From an uncultured Clostridia bacterium (lineage in GTDB: Bacteria; Bacillota; Clostridia; Oscillospirales; Acutalibacteraceae), in the NCBI GenBank assembly GCA_944382025.1, contig CALWMQ010000074.1:1-10997 (forward strand): 10,997 nt of DNA, given 5' to 3'. The notes beneath the pieces were generated by a model. It saw only the letters and a list, made by a program, of their open reading frames with translations, searched no databases and was not told the origin of the DNA. How positions within the stretch are numbered: position 1 is the first letter of the stretch; each line of letters opens with the position of its first letter. Positions 1-7,501 of the stretch are shown in pieces. A program made the translations under genes and the position numbers.

Positions 1-1555
1 CCTGGGCCAACAGCCCCGCCTGAACACTAAAAAATAGCCGTTCCAGACGGTCATGGGCTTCCTGGGCTGCCCGGTACTTGTCCATTTGTCTGGTCAGTTT
101 ATCCCGCGCCGCCACCAGCTCTTTCTCCCGGGCCGCCAACTCCTGCCGGTCCTTCAGCAGCCGTTCCAGCGCCTCCTGCCGCCGGAGTTCCTCCTGCTGC
201 CTGGCTCGAAGCTGTTCTACCCGGCTCTCGGCCCCTTCCAGCCGCTGGTATGCCGCCTCCCCTTCAGCCAGCTCCCGTTCCAGTTCCTGCTCCCGGCGTG
301 TCTGCTCCCCGGCCAGCAGCTCCACCGCTTCCCATTCCTTCTGCGCCTCCGCCAGTTCCTGTTTGGCCTCCTCCAGACGCTGATAGGATGGTTCCAGGGC
401 TTCTAATGCCGCCGCCCTGGCCTCTTCTTCACGGCCTTGCGCCTCCCGCCGTTTCATCCCTTCTTTTTGGGCCGCCAAGGCCATATAGAACGCCTCATGG
501 GCTTCCGCTTCCTCCCGGAGGCGATTCACCTCCCGCTTGCTGCCCTCCCATTGGCGCAGAGCCGCCTCCAGCAGCGCCTGGAGCGGCGCCACCTCACCCG
601 CCCGTGCCGCGCGTTCCAGCCGGTTTCGCGCCTCTTCCTGCTCGGCCCCGCGGCCGGCTAGTTCCAGCCGCTCCCGCCTCAGGCTTTCCAGGCGGCTCCG
701 CTTTTCCGCAATTGCACGATACTGTTCCACACGGACAGCCGCCTGCTTCCGCCGGCTGTCCAACGCCTCTTTTTCTCTCGCTTGTCCCGCCAGCCATTCC
801 TCATCCGCCAGGTTTTGCTCCTCCAGCTTCCCGCACAGGTCTCCTACCGCAAAAAAGCCCTCTGCCTGGCCGGCCTCCTGCTGGAGTTCCCATAAGGGCG
901 AGCCTTCCTCACTCTGGATACGCCGGCAGTTATCCGCTGTATGTGCCCGTACCCCGGCAATCGCCCCTCCTTTTTCCCTCAGCCGCTCCGTTAGCCCCTG
1001 CTGGAACCGGAGCAGAATATCGGTTCCGAAAATCCGGCGGAAAATCTCCGCACGCTCCTTGCTGCCCGCCAGCAGAAGCTTCAGGAATTCCCCTTGGGCC
1101 AACATGCACAGCTGCTTAAACTGCTTATAATTGATATGCAGCAGCTCCTCAATCCGGGTTGTGACCTCTATGGACTTGGATACGCTCTTTCCGCCGGGGA
1201 GAAGCAGTTCCGCCTCTGCCGCCTGGCGTACCTCCCCTTCCCCCCTCAGCTTGGGACGCATATATTCCGGGCTGCGGGTCACGGTGTAGGTCTCGCCCCG
1301 ATGGGTAAAGGTCAGGGTTACATAGGTACGGGCATCCGGCGCCGCGAAATCACTGCGCAGACCGGTATTCTGCCGGTTCTCACCGCTTGTCTCCCCAAAC
1401 AGGGCATAGGAGATCCCATCAAAAATCGTGGTTTTCCCTGCCCCCGTATCCCCCGTAATCAGGAACAGGCCGCTTCCCCCAAACCGGGTAAAATCCACCG
1501 TGCACTTCCCCGCGTAAGGCCCAAACGCCCCCATTTCCAAACTAACCGGTTTCAC
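1..1555 (-). CDS. sbcC: Exonuclease subunit SbcC, N-terminal 518 residues (cut by window edge)
   Basis: This is the ATPase/SMC-like subunit of the SbcCD (Rad50-Mre11-type) nuclease, which processes hairpins and DNA ends. The frame is open from a GTG at 1553-1555 to the left edge. The N terminus VKPVSLEMGAFGPYAG matches how SbcC proteins begin. The Walker A motif GDTGAGKTT is at residues 35-43 and the Q-loop AQGEF at about 153-157, followed by FLKLLLAGSKERAEIFRRIF. From about residue 185 the protein is a long Glu/Arg/Gln/Ala-rich coiled coil. It stops at SVQAGLLAQ, the segment that usually lies just ahead of the CPxC zinc hook, so roughly the second half is outside the window. The ribosome binding site AAAGGAGGA (1561-1569) overlaps the stop codon of the upstream ZIP gene, which indicates one transcript and tight coupling. 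The usual partner sbcD is not the upstream neighbour. Confidence 0.93.
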   Translation of the reverse strand, partial: MKPVSLEMGAFGPYAGKCTVDFTRFGGSGLFLITGDTGAGKTTIFDGISYALFGETSGENRQNTGLRSDFAAPDARTYVTLTFTHRGETYTVTRSPEYMRPKLRGEGEVRQAAEAELLLPGGKSVSKSIEVTTRIEELLHINYKQFKQLCMLAQGEFLKLLLAGSKERAEIFRRIFGTDILLRFQQGLTERLREKGGAIAGVRAHTADNCRRIQSEEGSPLWELQQEAGQAEGFFAVGDLCGKLEEQNLADEEWLAGQAREKEALDSRRKQAAVRVEQYRAIAEKRSRLESLRRERLELAGRGAEQEEARNRLERAARAGEVAPLQALLEAALRQWEGSKREVNRLREEAEAHEAFYMALAAQKEGMKRREAQGREEEARAAALEALEPSYQRLEEAKQELAEAQKEWEAVELLAGEQTRREQELERELAEGEAAYQRLEGAESRVEQLRARQQEELRRQEALERLLKDRQELAAREKELVAARDKLTRQMDKYRAAQEAHDRLERLFFSVQAGLLAQ

Positions 1556-1567
1556 GGCTCTCCTCCT

Positions 1568-2356
1568 TTATCCGCCCATAACCCCCAGCACCGCCATCAT
1601 CCAGAAACCACACAGGAAACCGTAAGTAGGCCCATGGCCATGATCTCCAGCCTGGGATTCCGGAATCAGCTCTTCCACCACAATAAATACCATGGCGCCC
1701 GCTGCCACGCTGAGCAGTACCGGCATGACCAAGCCCCCCAGAGCATTGAGCGCCGAGGTCAGCAGCAGTCCTAATACCGCCGAAACCGGTTCCGCCAGGC
1801 TGGCCCAGAACCCCCACCAGGCACATCGCTTTTGGCTGGACCCGCTTTGCCGCAGGGGCAGTACTACCGCCATGCCCTCCGGGAAGTTCTGCAGGGCTAA
1901 ACCGACGCCGAACACAATGGCCGCCGTCCAGCTCATCCCCGCGTCTCCCATAGCGGCGCCAATAACCACTCCTAAGGCCAGACCCTCGGGAATGTTGTGC
2001 AGCGCAACCGCCAGTACCAACAGCATCGGCTTGGAAAGGTGGCTGGGGCTTCCCTCGGAGTGTTCTTCGTCCATATGCTGGTGAGGGATCAGCTTGTCCA
2101 ATAGCAGCATCCCCCCGCAGCCCAGGGCAAACCCCAAGGTCACAACCAATATCCCTCTGAAGTCGGTCCCCCCGTCCTCAAACGCGGGAATAATCAGGCT
2201 CCAAACCGAGGCGGCTACCATCACGCCGGCCGCGAAGCCAAGCATAGCCCCCTGCTTTCTTGCTGTCCCCAACCCCATACGGGCCGCCAGCAATGACCCG
2301 CCGAAGGTTGCCGCCCAAGGCAGCAGCATCAGTATGGCAAACAGATCCCAACGCAT
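1568..2356 (-). CDS. ZIP family divalent metal transporter (GufA-like)
   Basis: A 262-residue membrane protein of the ZIP family, which imports Zn, Mn or Fe ions. About eight hydrophobic segments are visible. The family metal motifs are clear: HNIPEG at residues 120-125 (His120, Asn121, Glu124) and QNFPEG at 156-161 (Gln156, Asn157, Glu160), with a Met46 in the first part and VVEELIPE near 226-233. The Gln in the second motif resembles the Bordetella ZIP/GufA branch rather than the HxxxE of ZupT. A short His/acidic loop (residues 91-102) sits between the third and fourth segments, as is usual. The ATG at 2354-2356 has AAAGGAG at 2364-2370, seven bases upstream. It lies 108 bases after the patatin gene with no terminator visible between them, and its stop TAA forms part of the sbcC ribosome binding site. 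Substrate metal cannot be read from the sequence. Confidence 0.9.
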   Translation of the reverse strand: MRWDLFAILMLLPWAATFGGSLLAARMGLGTARKQGAMLGFAAGVMVAASVWSLIIPAFEDGGTDFRGILVVTLGFALGCGGMLLLDKLIPHQHMDEEHSEGSPSHLSKPMLLVLAVALHNIPEGLALGVVIGAAMGDAGMSWTAAIVFGVGLALQNFPEGMAVVLPLRQSGSSQKRCAWWGFWASLAEPVSAVLGLLLTSALNALGGLVMPVLLSVAAGAMVFIVVEELIPESQAGDHGHGPTYGFLCGFWMMAVLGVMGG

Positions 2357-2464
2357 ATCCTCTCTCCTTTGCGGCCAACCCGTTGATTTCGCAGAACGAT
2401 ATAACCGCTTCCTTTTTTCAGCCTGTTTCCCAATCCCGTGCGGGGATGGGTTCCGGGCTAATTG

Positions 2465-3337
2465 TCAGGTATGAGGGCAGTCCGCCTGCCTGGCTTTGGC
2501 CCAGGCTTCTATGGCCCGCCATTTGTTTTCCGCGTCCATATGCCCTAAACGGTACACCTGATTCAGGTTCTCCTTATTTTTTTCAAACCGGCTCACAGAC
2601 AAGGGCATGGAAGGGGCTACCACCAGGGCTGTCCCTTCTTTTTCCAGTTGATCCACATACCGCCGCGTCTCATTGTATACCTCATGGCGGCGGTCCAACG
2701 CCTCTATCATTTTAGGATACTTCCTCATCTGCCGGTGGTACAGGTGCCGAAAACTCTCGGGCTGCTTCACATAGTCCCGGTCCCGGGTCAGCACCACGAT
2801 CACCCTGTCACAGCCATCCGCCAATGCCCGCCGCACCGGGATAGGGTCCGAGGTTCCGCCGTCCAGGTACAGGCCTCCCTGGAAGGTGACCGGCGGAGCA
2901 AACAGGGGAATCGAAGCGGATGCCCGCAGCACCTTGCATTGGCGCCCCAGATCCGGCTGCTTCCCAAAATATACCGGCTCCCCGGTATGGACATCCGTAA
3001 CCCCGGTAATAAACTCACAGGGATTGTCCAAAAATGCCGGATAATCAAAAGGGTCCAGATGTTTGGGGATAATATCAAAAATGAAATCCATACCGAACAC
3101 CGATTTTGTCTTTATAAAATTGTACAGGCTCACATACCTTTTGTCTTCCAGGTAGGCGGTATCCACCCGATAGGAGCGCCCCCGCTGGCCGGACACATAG
3201 CTGCTCCCATTGCCCGCACCGGCGGAAACCCCGATGACATAGTCCGCCATGAACTGCTTTTCCATCAGCCAGTCCAGCACCCCTACCGTATACAGGCCGC
3301 GCATCCCGCCGCCTTCCAGAACCAATCCGATTTTCAA
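2465..3337 (-). CDS. Patatin-like phospholipase (RssA/YjjU-type)
   Basis: A 290-residue patatin-family lipid acyl hydrolase using a Ser-Asp dyad. With the TTG start at 3335-3337 the protein begins LKIGLVLEGGGMRG, the expected family N terminus. The oxyanion loop GGGMRG is at residues 9-14. The nucleophile elbow GVSAGAG is at 36-42 with Ser38, and the catalytic Asp159 lies in DGGTSDPIP. No signal peptide is present, so it should act in the cytoplasm. The C-terminal part (residues 190-290) is charged and Tyr/Arg-rich, as in bacterial YjjU-like members. The TTG is preferred because AAAGGAG lies at 3347-3353 nine bases away. An upstream in-frame ATG at 3430 would add 31 Arg/Gly-rich residues unlike the family and would start almost at the predicted transcription start. 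It is first gene of the patatin - ZIP - sbcC run. The lipid substrate is unknown. Confidence 0.9.
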   Translation of the reverse strand: MKIGLVLEGGGMRGLYTVGVLDWLMEKQFMADYVIGVSAGAGNGSSYVSGQRGRSYRVDTAYLEDKRYVSLYNFIKTKSVFGMDFIFDIIPKHLDPFDYPAFLDNPCEFITGVTDVHTGEPVYFGKQPDLGRQCKVLRASASIPLFAPPVTFQGGLYLDGGTSDPIPVRRALADGCDRVIVVLTRDRDYVKQPESFRHLYHRQMRKYPKMIEALDRRHEVYNETRRYVDQLEKEGTALVVAPSMPLSVSRFEKNKENLNQVYRLGHMDAENKWRAIEAWAKARQADCPHT

Positions 3338-3447
3338 TGTGGCCAGCTCCTTTCGTACCCGTCCGCGCCGGCGTATCCCGCCCCGCACGGGCCTGTTCAC
3401 AGGGAAACGCTGGAGACCCGTTCCGGGCATCTCCCGCCGTTTCCTTT

Positions 3448-3476
3448 AGTATACCATATTTTGTCCCCGATGGCAG
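3448..3476 (-). promoter_or_regulatory. Likely sigma-A promoter for patatin-ZIP-sbcC
   Basis: On the minus strand CTGCCA (3471-3476, four of six matches to TTGACA) is followed after 17 bases by TATACT (3448-3453). Transcription would start near 3441, giving a leader of about 100 bases before the TTG start. It sits just after the guaB terminator hairpin, where a new transcript would be expected. Confidence 0.6.
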
Positions 3477-3487
3477 CCCGGGGAAAT

Positions 3488-3526
3488 AAAAAACCGTCCA
3501 GCGAAACGGAAAGTTGCGCTGGACGG
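3488..3526 (-). terminator. Intrinsic terminator of guaB
   Basis: On the minus strand a perfect 10-bp stem (CCGTCCAGCG at 3494-3503 pairing with CGCTGGACGG at 3517-3526) encloses a 13-base loop and is followed directly by six Ts (3488-3493). It begins 34 bases after the guaB stop codon and separates guaB from the downstream patatin promoter. Confidence 0.9.
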
Positions 3527-3560
3527 ATCGACCATGGCCGTGCGGTATGTACGGCCTTTT

Positions 3561-5033
3561 TTACAGGCTGATAGAATAGTTCGGGGCTTCTTTGGTGATG
3601 GCGATGTCGTGAGGATGGCTCTCTTTGAGCCCGGCGCCGGTGATTCTCACAAACTGGCCATTCTGCTGCAGCTCCGCCAGGGTACGGCAGCCGCAATAGC
3701 CCATACCGGCCCGCAGCCCGCCCATCAGCTGATAGATCGTATCGGAAACCGGTCCCTTGTAAGGCACTCGTCCTTCCACCCCTTCGGGAACCAGCTTCTT
3801 GTTGTCCTCCTGGAAATACCGGTCCTTGCTGCCGTGAGCCATAGCGCCCAGGCTTCCCATACCGCGGTACACCTTGAACTGGCGGCCCTGATAGATCTCG
3901 GTAGCGCCGGGAGATTCCTCGCAGCCCGCCACCAGGGAACCGATCATGATCACATCCGCACCAGCGGCAACCGCCTTCACCAGGTCACCGGAATATTTCA
4001 CGCCGCCATCAGCGATGACCGGGATCCCGTACTTGGCCGCCACGCAGGCCGCATCATATACGGCGGTAATCTGGGGGACGCCGATCCCGGCCACTACCCG
4101 GGTGGTGCAGATGGAACCTGGCCCGATTCCTACCTTAACCGCGTCCACGCCCGCGTCGATGAGAGCTTCAGCCGCCTCTGCCGTAGCGATATTCCCAGCG
4201 ATCAGACCCACCTGAGGGAACGCCGCCCGAACCTTTCTGATAGAGTTCAGGATATTCTGACTATGCCCATGGGCGGAATCCAGCACCAGGGCGTCCACCT
4301 GGGCTTTTACCAGCTCGCCGGCCCGTTCCAGCACGTCCGCGGTAGCGCCGATAGCGGCCGCGCACAGCAGGCGTCCATCCTTATCCCGGGCAGAATTGGG
4401 ATATTTGACCGCCTTCTCAATATCCTTAATGGTAATTAAGCCTTTCAGCAGCCCATGCTCGTCCACAATAGGCAGTTTCTCAATCCGGTGCTGCCGCAGG
4501 ATCTCCTGGGCCTGCTCCAGGGTAGTGCCAACCGGGGCGGTAACCAGGTGTTCCTTGGTCATAACCTCCTCGATCTTCTGGGTATAATCGGTAAGGAAAC
4601 GCATATCCCGGTTGGTCAGGATTCCCACCAGCTTGCCGTCACGGCAGATCGGCACGCCGGAAATCTTATATTTCCCCATCAGTTCGTTAGCGTCCGCTAC
4701 CGTATGCTCCGGGGACAGGAAAAAGGGATTGACAATAACGCCGTTTTCCGACCTTTTGACCCGGTCTACCTGATCCGCCTGCTCGGCAATGGACATATTC
4801 TTGTGGATAACGCCGATACCGCCCTCCCGGGCGATGGCGATAGCCATCCGGGCCTCGGTAACGGTATCCATGGCGGCGGTCATCAGCGGGGTGTTCAGGG
4901 TGATGTTTTTTGTCAGCCGGGTAGCCACTGACACATCCTTGGGCAGCACGTCGGATTGGGCGGGGATCAGCAGCACATCATCGAAGGTCAGACCTTCTTT
5001 CAGAAATTTCTCCCCTGCGTTTGCGTTCACCAT
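3561..5033 (-). CDS. guaB: Inosine-5'-monophosphate dehydrogenase
   Basis: IMP dehydrogenase oxidises IMP to XMP with NAD+, the committed step of GMP synthesis, as a cytoplasmic tetramer. The 490-residue length is normal. Landmarks are LTFDDVLLIPAQS near residue 15, a tandem CBS domain pair inserted at about 95-210 (ISGVPI, VGILTNRD, EKLPIVDE, GLITIKDI), the DSAHGHS substrate segment at 252-258, and the catalytic loop GPGSICTT with Cys309. After these come the ADGGVKYSGD phosphate site at 342-350, GSLVAG and the mobile flap with Arg405-Tyr406. The ATG at 5031-5033 has a strong AAAGGAGGA about six bases upstream. The gene is monocistronic: its own intrinsic terminator follows, and a 440-base gap precedes it. 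I saw no purine riboswitch in that gap. Confidence 0.98.
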   Translation of the reverse strand: MVNANAGEKFLKEGLTFDDVLLIPAQSDVLPKDVSVATRLTKNITLNTPLMTAAMDTVTEARMAIAIAREGGIGVIHKNMSIAEQADQVDRVKRSENGVIVNPFFLSPEHTVADANELMGKYKISGVPICRDGKLVGILTNRDMRFLTDYTQKIEEVMTKEHLVTAPVGTTLEQAQEILRQHRIEKLPIVDEHGLLKGLITIKDIEKAVKYPNSARDKDGRLLCAAAIGATADVLERAGELVKAQVDALVLDSAHGHSQNILNSIRKVRAAFPQVGLIAGNIATAEAAEALIDAGVDAVKVGIGPGSICTTRVVAGIGVPQITAVYDAACVAAKYGIPVIADGGVKYSGDLVKAVAAGADVIMIGSLVAGCEESPGATEIYQGRQFKVYRGMGSLGAMAHGSKDRYFQEDNKKLVPEGVEGRVPYKGPVSDTIYQLMGGLRAGMGYCGCRTLAELQQNGQFVRITGAGLKESHPHDIAITKEAPNYSISL

Positions 5034-5073
5034 GCAATCTCCTCCTTTATCAAGCCTGTTAAGCTGTACAGCC

Positions 5074-5122
5074 GGTAAAATGATTATCTTTTATTTTACC
5101 ATACCATGGGAACATTCCGCAA
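5074..5122 (-). promoter_or_regulatory. Possible guaB promoter with an inverted repeat
   Basis: On the minus strand TTGCGG (5117-5122) and TAAAAT (5093-5098) are 18 bases apart, a mediocre -35 and a good -10. The TAAAAT lies within one arm of an 8-bp inverted repeat, GGTAAAAT (5093-5100, read on minus) and ATTTTACC (5074-5081), separated by 11 bases. The repeat could be an operator covering the promoter and transcription start. Promoter and operator calls are both tentative; a GATAAT just downstream is an alternative -10. Confidence 0.35.
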
Positions 5123-5283
5123 GTGGAAAAATCGGCATCTTTCGGCAAAGGATGGGGATGACTTCTGTCAAATATGCAAGGTTTCCGCATCGGGAGAAAC
5201 CTTCCTGGGTACAACCGCCGATCCTTCGGCGAGCGTACGGGCGATATTCTGCCCAGCCAGCACCAGAGAGATATCTATGACCC

Positions 5284-5337
5284 CTTTCTGAGGAATATCA
5301 CCTTCCTCAGGGGGGCAGCGGGAGGGTTACCCCTCCG
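5284..5337. other. Two adjacent hairpins in the permease-guaB gap
   Basis: CTGAGGAA (5288-5295) pairs with TTCCTCAG (5303-5310) around a seven-base loop, and in plus-strand RNA the stem could extend through G-U pairs to 5284/5314. A second small stem, GGAGGG with CCCTCC, lies at about 5321-5337. Neither is followed by a T-run, so they are not standard intrinsic terminators. They stand directly before the repeat copy at 5344. The remaining 5123-5283 stretch holds no recognisable gene. Confidence 0.5.
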
Positions 5338-5343
5338 CCCCAT

Positions 5344-5432
5344 CTCCCTTGCGGCGCCAATTTATGCTCCTTGTTCCCCGCACCTCGGGCGCTCCCATGC
5401 GTTGCCCTTTGTAAAAGGCGGGTGAAAACTTC
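5344..5432 (+). repeat. Dispersed intergenic repeat, copy A (internally deleted)
   Basis: Plus-oriented copy of the repeat also found at 7765, 7868 and 9766. It starts CTCCCTTGCGG and then jumps directly to CGCCAAT, followed by the shared GTTCCCCGCAC, GCGTTGCC, TTTGTAAAAGG and GAAAACTT blocks. Relative to the 7765 copy the middle piece between two GCGG tetranucleotides (50 bases in that copy) is missing. It lies between the stop of the ABC permease gene and the guaB promoter. Confidence 0.75.
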
Positions 5433-5475
5433 ATGTCCGTGTTTTCGGAGAAAGGGACCATGAAAAGGCTGGTGG

Positions 5476-6132
5476 TCAGTATTCCTTCTTCTCCAAAATC
5501 CGGACGCAGAGGCTGTAAGATACAGAGAGAATCAGGGCCAGCACCGCTACCGCCAACAGAGGCAACAGTACCTGGTTCCAACCGGTAAAAGCGGACAGAG
5601 AAATCGGCTGTTCCGCGAACAGGGCAATCACCCCAACCAGAAGGGCTGCTCCTAACGCGCAGACCAGTATCAGGATTAAACGGCTTTTGTTGACCCCAAA
5701 CTTGTAGAAAATCGGGAACCACACCGCCATAAGCACTATCACCAGGGCCAGCACCAGGGGGACAGAAATGGCGATCTGCGCCAGTTGTGCCGTCAGCAGG
5801 GTTCCCTGTTTGACCAGCAGCACCGCCAGCATACAAATCAGGGATACCGCCGTTGTCCCTGCCCAAACCACCAGAGAGGACAGGTACCGGGCCAGCACCA
5901 CCTGTTTCTTGGGAATAGGGGAACTGGCTACCAATTTCTCGTAGCCGGCCAGTTCGTCATAAGCAAAGCAGTTCATGGACAGCATGAAAACAATGACCGC
6001 TGAAAAGGAAAAGGCCCCCGTGACAGTATCCCCTGTCCAGGTCCAGAATCCGGTCAGCCCGATAATCATCACCAACAGCAGTCTGGCCTGCTTGCCCAGC
6101 AGCATGAAATCTTTATAAATCAAGCCCTTCAC
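5476..6132 (-). CDS. ABC-2 type transporter permease
   Basis: A 218-residue integral membrane subunit of an ABC exporter. Six hydrophobic segments are visible at roughly residues 17-31, 39-57, 83-107, 118-142, 150-172 and 187-208. The start MKGLIYKDF and the loop DELAGYEKLVASSPIPKKQ (about 59-77) are typical of the small ABC2_membrane_5-type permeases that pair with YtrB/YhcH-like ATPases. The start is a GTG at 6130-6132 overlapping the ATPase stop in a GTGA junction (6129-6132), with AAAGGA about ten bases upstream; this is classic translational coupling. No clear intrinsic terminator follows; the repeat copy A begins 44 bases past the stop. Substrate is unknown; such systems often deal with antimicrobial peptides or cell-envelope stress. 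Confidence 0.85.
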   Translation of the reverse strand: MKGLIYKDFMLLGKQARLLLVMIIGLTGFWTWTGDTVTGAFSFSAVIVFMLSMNCFAYDELAGYEKLVASSPIPKKQVVLARYLSSLVVWAGTTAVSLICMLAVLLVKQGTLLTAQLAQIAISVPLVLALVIVLMAVWFPIFYKFGVNKSRLILILVCALGAALLVGVIALFAEQPISLSAFTGWNQVLLPLLAVAVLALILSVSYSLCVRILEKKEY

Positions 6133-7007
6133 AGCACATCGGTCCTTTCTTGATTCTCCATTTTGCCCTTGGTAAAAAACAGCATGATCTCCTCAATGGT
6201 AGGATGTTCCGCCGCCAGCTGGGGATACTTTCGGGCGGCATCCCGACGGCAAAGAGCCTCGAACCCAAACCGGTTCCGCCGCAGGCCGATCATCTTCTCC
6301 TCCGACAGCAGTGCCAGCTGATCGTTGCCACCCTTGACCACAGCGTAGCTGTCCAGCAGAGCGTCCTTTTCCTCGTGAAACACCAGACGTCCCTTATCCA
6401 GCAGGGCGATGGTATCAGCGATTTTGTCCAGGTCGCTGGTTATATGGGAGGACAGCAGGATAGAGCGGCTCTCGTCCTGGAGAAACTCCAGAAACATGTC
6501 CAGGATCTCATCCCGTACCAGGGGATCCAGCCCCCCGGTAGGTTCGTCCAGGATAAGCAGCTTGGGATGGTGGCACATGGCGGCGGCAATGGACAGCTTC
6601 ATCTTCATTCCACGTGAAAATTCCTTTACCGGCTTGTTGGGCGGCAGGGAAAAACGGTCCAACAGCCTGGTATACTGACCGTCATCCCAATTTTTGTACC
6701 ACTCCCGCATAACCCTCCCAATATTCCGGGGGGACAACAAATCGTGAAAACAAGGCTCATCAAATACTACCCCGATCTCCTGTTTGATGTCGTTTTCCCG
6801 CTCCACATTGTCCATCCCGAAAATACGGATAACCCCTGCGTCCCGGCGGATCAGGTTCAGCAGCAGCTTCAAGGTGGTGGATTTCCCCGCTCCATTGGCT
6901 CCTACCAGGCCGGTCACAGTCCCCGCCTCTATCTGGAAAGAGGGAATCTCCAGCCGGAAATCCCCATAGCGTTTTTTCAGTCCTTCTATCTCGATGATAT
7001 GGCTCAT
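6129..7007 (-). CDS. ABC transporter ATP-binding protein
   Basis: A 292-residue ABC ATPase energising the permease encoded next to it. The Walker A motif GANGAGKST is at residues 36-44, the signature region is EFSRGMKMKL (129-138), Walker B LLILDEPTGGLDP is at 150-162, and the H-loop SSHIT contains His188. The signature reads FSRGM instead of LSGGQ, a pattern seen in this YtrB/CcmA-like subgroup. After about residue 215 comes a C-terminal extension ending in HPTIEEIMLFFTKG, common in exporters of this type. The ATG at 7005-7007 has AAGGAAGG upstream. It lies 40 bases after the GntR gene and overlaps the permease start by four bases, so the three form one operon. Confidence 0.93.
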   Translation of the reverse strand: MSHIIEIEGLKKRYGDFRLEIPSFQIEAGTVTGLVGANGAGKSTTLKLLLNLIRRDAGVIRIFGMDNVERENDIKQEIGVVFDEPCFHDLLSPRNIGRVMREWYKNWDDGQYTRLLDRFSLPPNKPVKEFSRGMKMKLSIAAAMCHHPKLLILDEPTGGLDPLVRDEILDMFLEFLQDESRSILLSSHITSDLDKIADTIALLDKGRLVFHEEKDALLDSYAVVKGGNDQLALLSEEKMIGLRRNRFGFEALCRRDAARKYPQLAAEHPTIEEIMLFFTKGKMENQERTDVL

Positions 7008-7047
7008 GTTCCATCCTTCCTTTTCTCACAGTTCGCGGCGCATACGC

Positions 7048-7455
7048 CTACAGGTCACGAGGCTCTTCTTCAGTTTGCCCTGTTTCCTCATCATACAGCA
7101 GGCCGGTCAGCTCTAACAGTTCCTGACGGTCTACGCCTCCCAGCCGGGCCGCCTGGATCGCGGCATGAAGATGTTCCTCCATCCGCTTACGCTGTTCCTC
7201 CCGCAGCAGATCCCAGTTCCTGGCGGCGACAAAACTTCCCTTCCCTGTCATGGTATAGAGAAAGCCTTCCCGTTCCAGCTCCTCGTAGGCCCGCTTGGTC
7301 GTGATCAAGCTGATCCGCAGTTCCTTGGCCAGCAGACGCATGGAAGGCAGCGCTTCACCTTCCCGCAGTTCTCCTGCCACAATGGCGTTCTTGACCTGGG
7401 TTACGATCTGTTCATAGATTGGCGTATCCCCTGAATTCCGAATGATAATATTCAC
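7048..7455 (-). CDS. GntR family (YtrA-type) transcriptional regulator
   Basis: A 135-residue regulator of the short YtrA subfamily. An N-terminal winged helix-turn-helix spans about residues 10-76 (PIYEQIVTQVKNAIVAGEL, LPSMRLLAKELRIS, TTKRAYEELEREGFLYTMTGKGSFVA). A small helical tail of about 55 residues follows, too short to be a full FadR or HutC ligand domain. The start is a GTG at 7453-7455 with AGGAGG at 7463-7468. It is first in the operon with the ABC ATPase and permease. YtrA-type proteins typically repress their own ABC operon until cell-wall-active compounds appear, and the palindrome over this promoter agrees with autoregulation; the inducer is not known. Confidence 0.93.
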   Translation of the reverse strand: MNIIIRNSGDTPIYEQIVTQVKNAIVAGELREGEALPSMRLLAKELRISLITTKRAYEELEREGFLYTMTGKGSFVAARNWDLLREEQRKRMEEHLHAAIQAARLGGVDRQELLELTGLLYDEETGQTEEEPRDL

Positions 7456-7482
7456 GCGGTTTCCTCCTAACCGTGCCTACTG

Positions 7483-7501
7483 TGTATATAGTATATATAC
7501 A
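7483..7501. promoter_or_regulatory. Palindromic operator, probably for the GntR regulator
   Basis: TGTATATA (7483-7490) and TATATACA (7494-7501) form a perfect 8-bp inverted repeat around a 3-base centre. It covers the -10 box and reaches the expected transcription start of the operon whose first gene is the GntR regulator. Binding here would block RNA polymerase, as expected for an autorepressor. Confidence 0.7.

Noticed and set aside
250..1119. Long plus-strand Pro-rich open frame
   Set aside because: It is the antisense of the Glu/Arg/Ala-rich coiled coil of sbcC; the composition is an artefact of GC-rich codons.
3536..3562. Plus-strand hairpin GGCCGT/ACGGCC followed by six Ts at the guaB stop
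   Set aside because: No plus-strand gene leads into it, the stem is only six pairs, and the Ts are the complement of the guaB stop region. The strong minus-strand terminator at 3488-3526 explains the end of guaB.
5034..5200. Purine riboswitch or T-box upstream of guaB
   Set aside because: I found neither the conserved purine-aptamer core nor the T-box TGGNACC motif.
5168..5320. Minus-strand open stretch of about 50 codons before guaB (contains ISLVLAGQNIARTLAEG)
   Set aside because: It reads like protein, but there is no usable start with a ribosome binding site: the upstream GTG at 5299-5301 is in another frame and that frame stops at once. Most likely chance in GC-rich DNA, or a remnant too short to identify.
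5327..5866. Minus-strand open frame overlapping the permease gene
   Set aside because: Another frame of the permease region and the adjacent gap; Gly/Pro/Arg-rich with no family motif.
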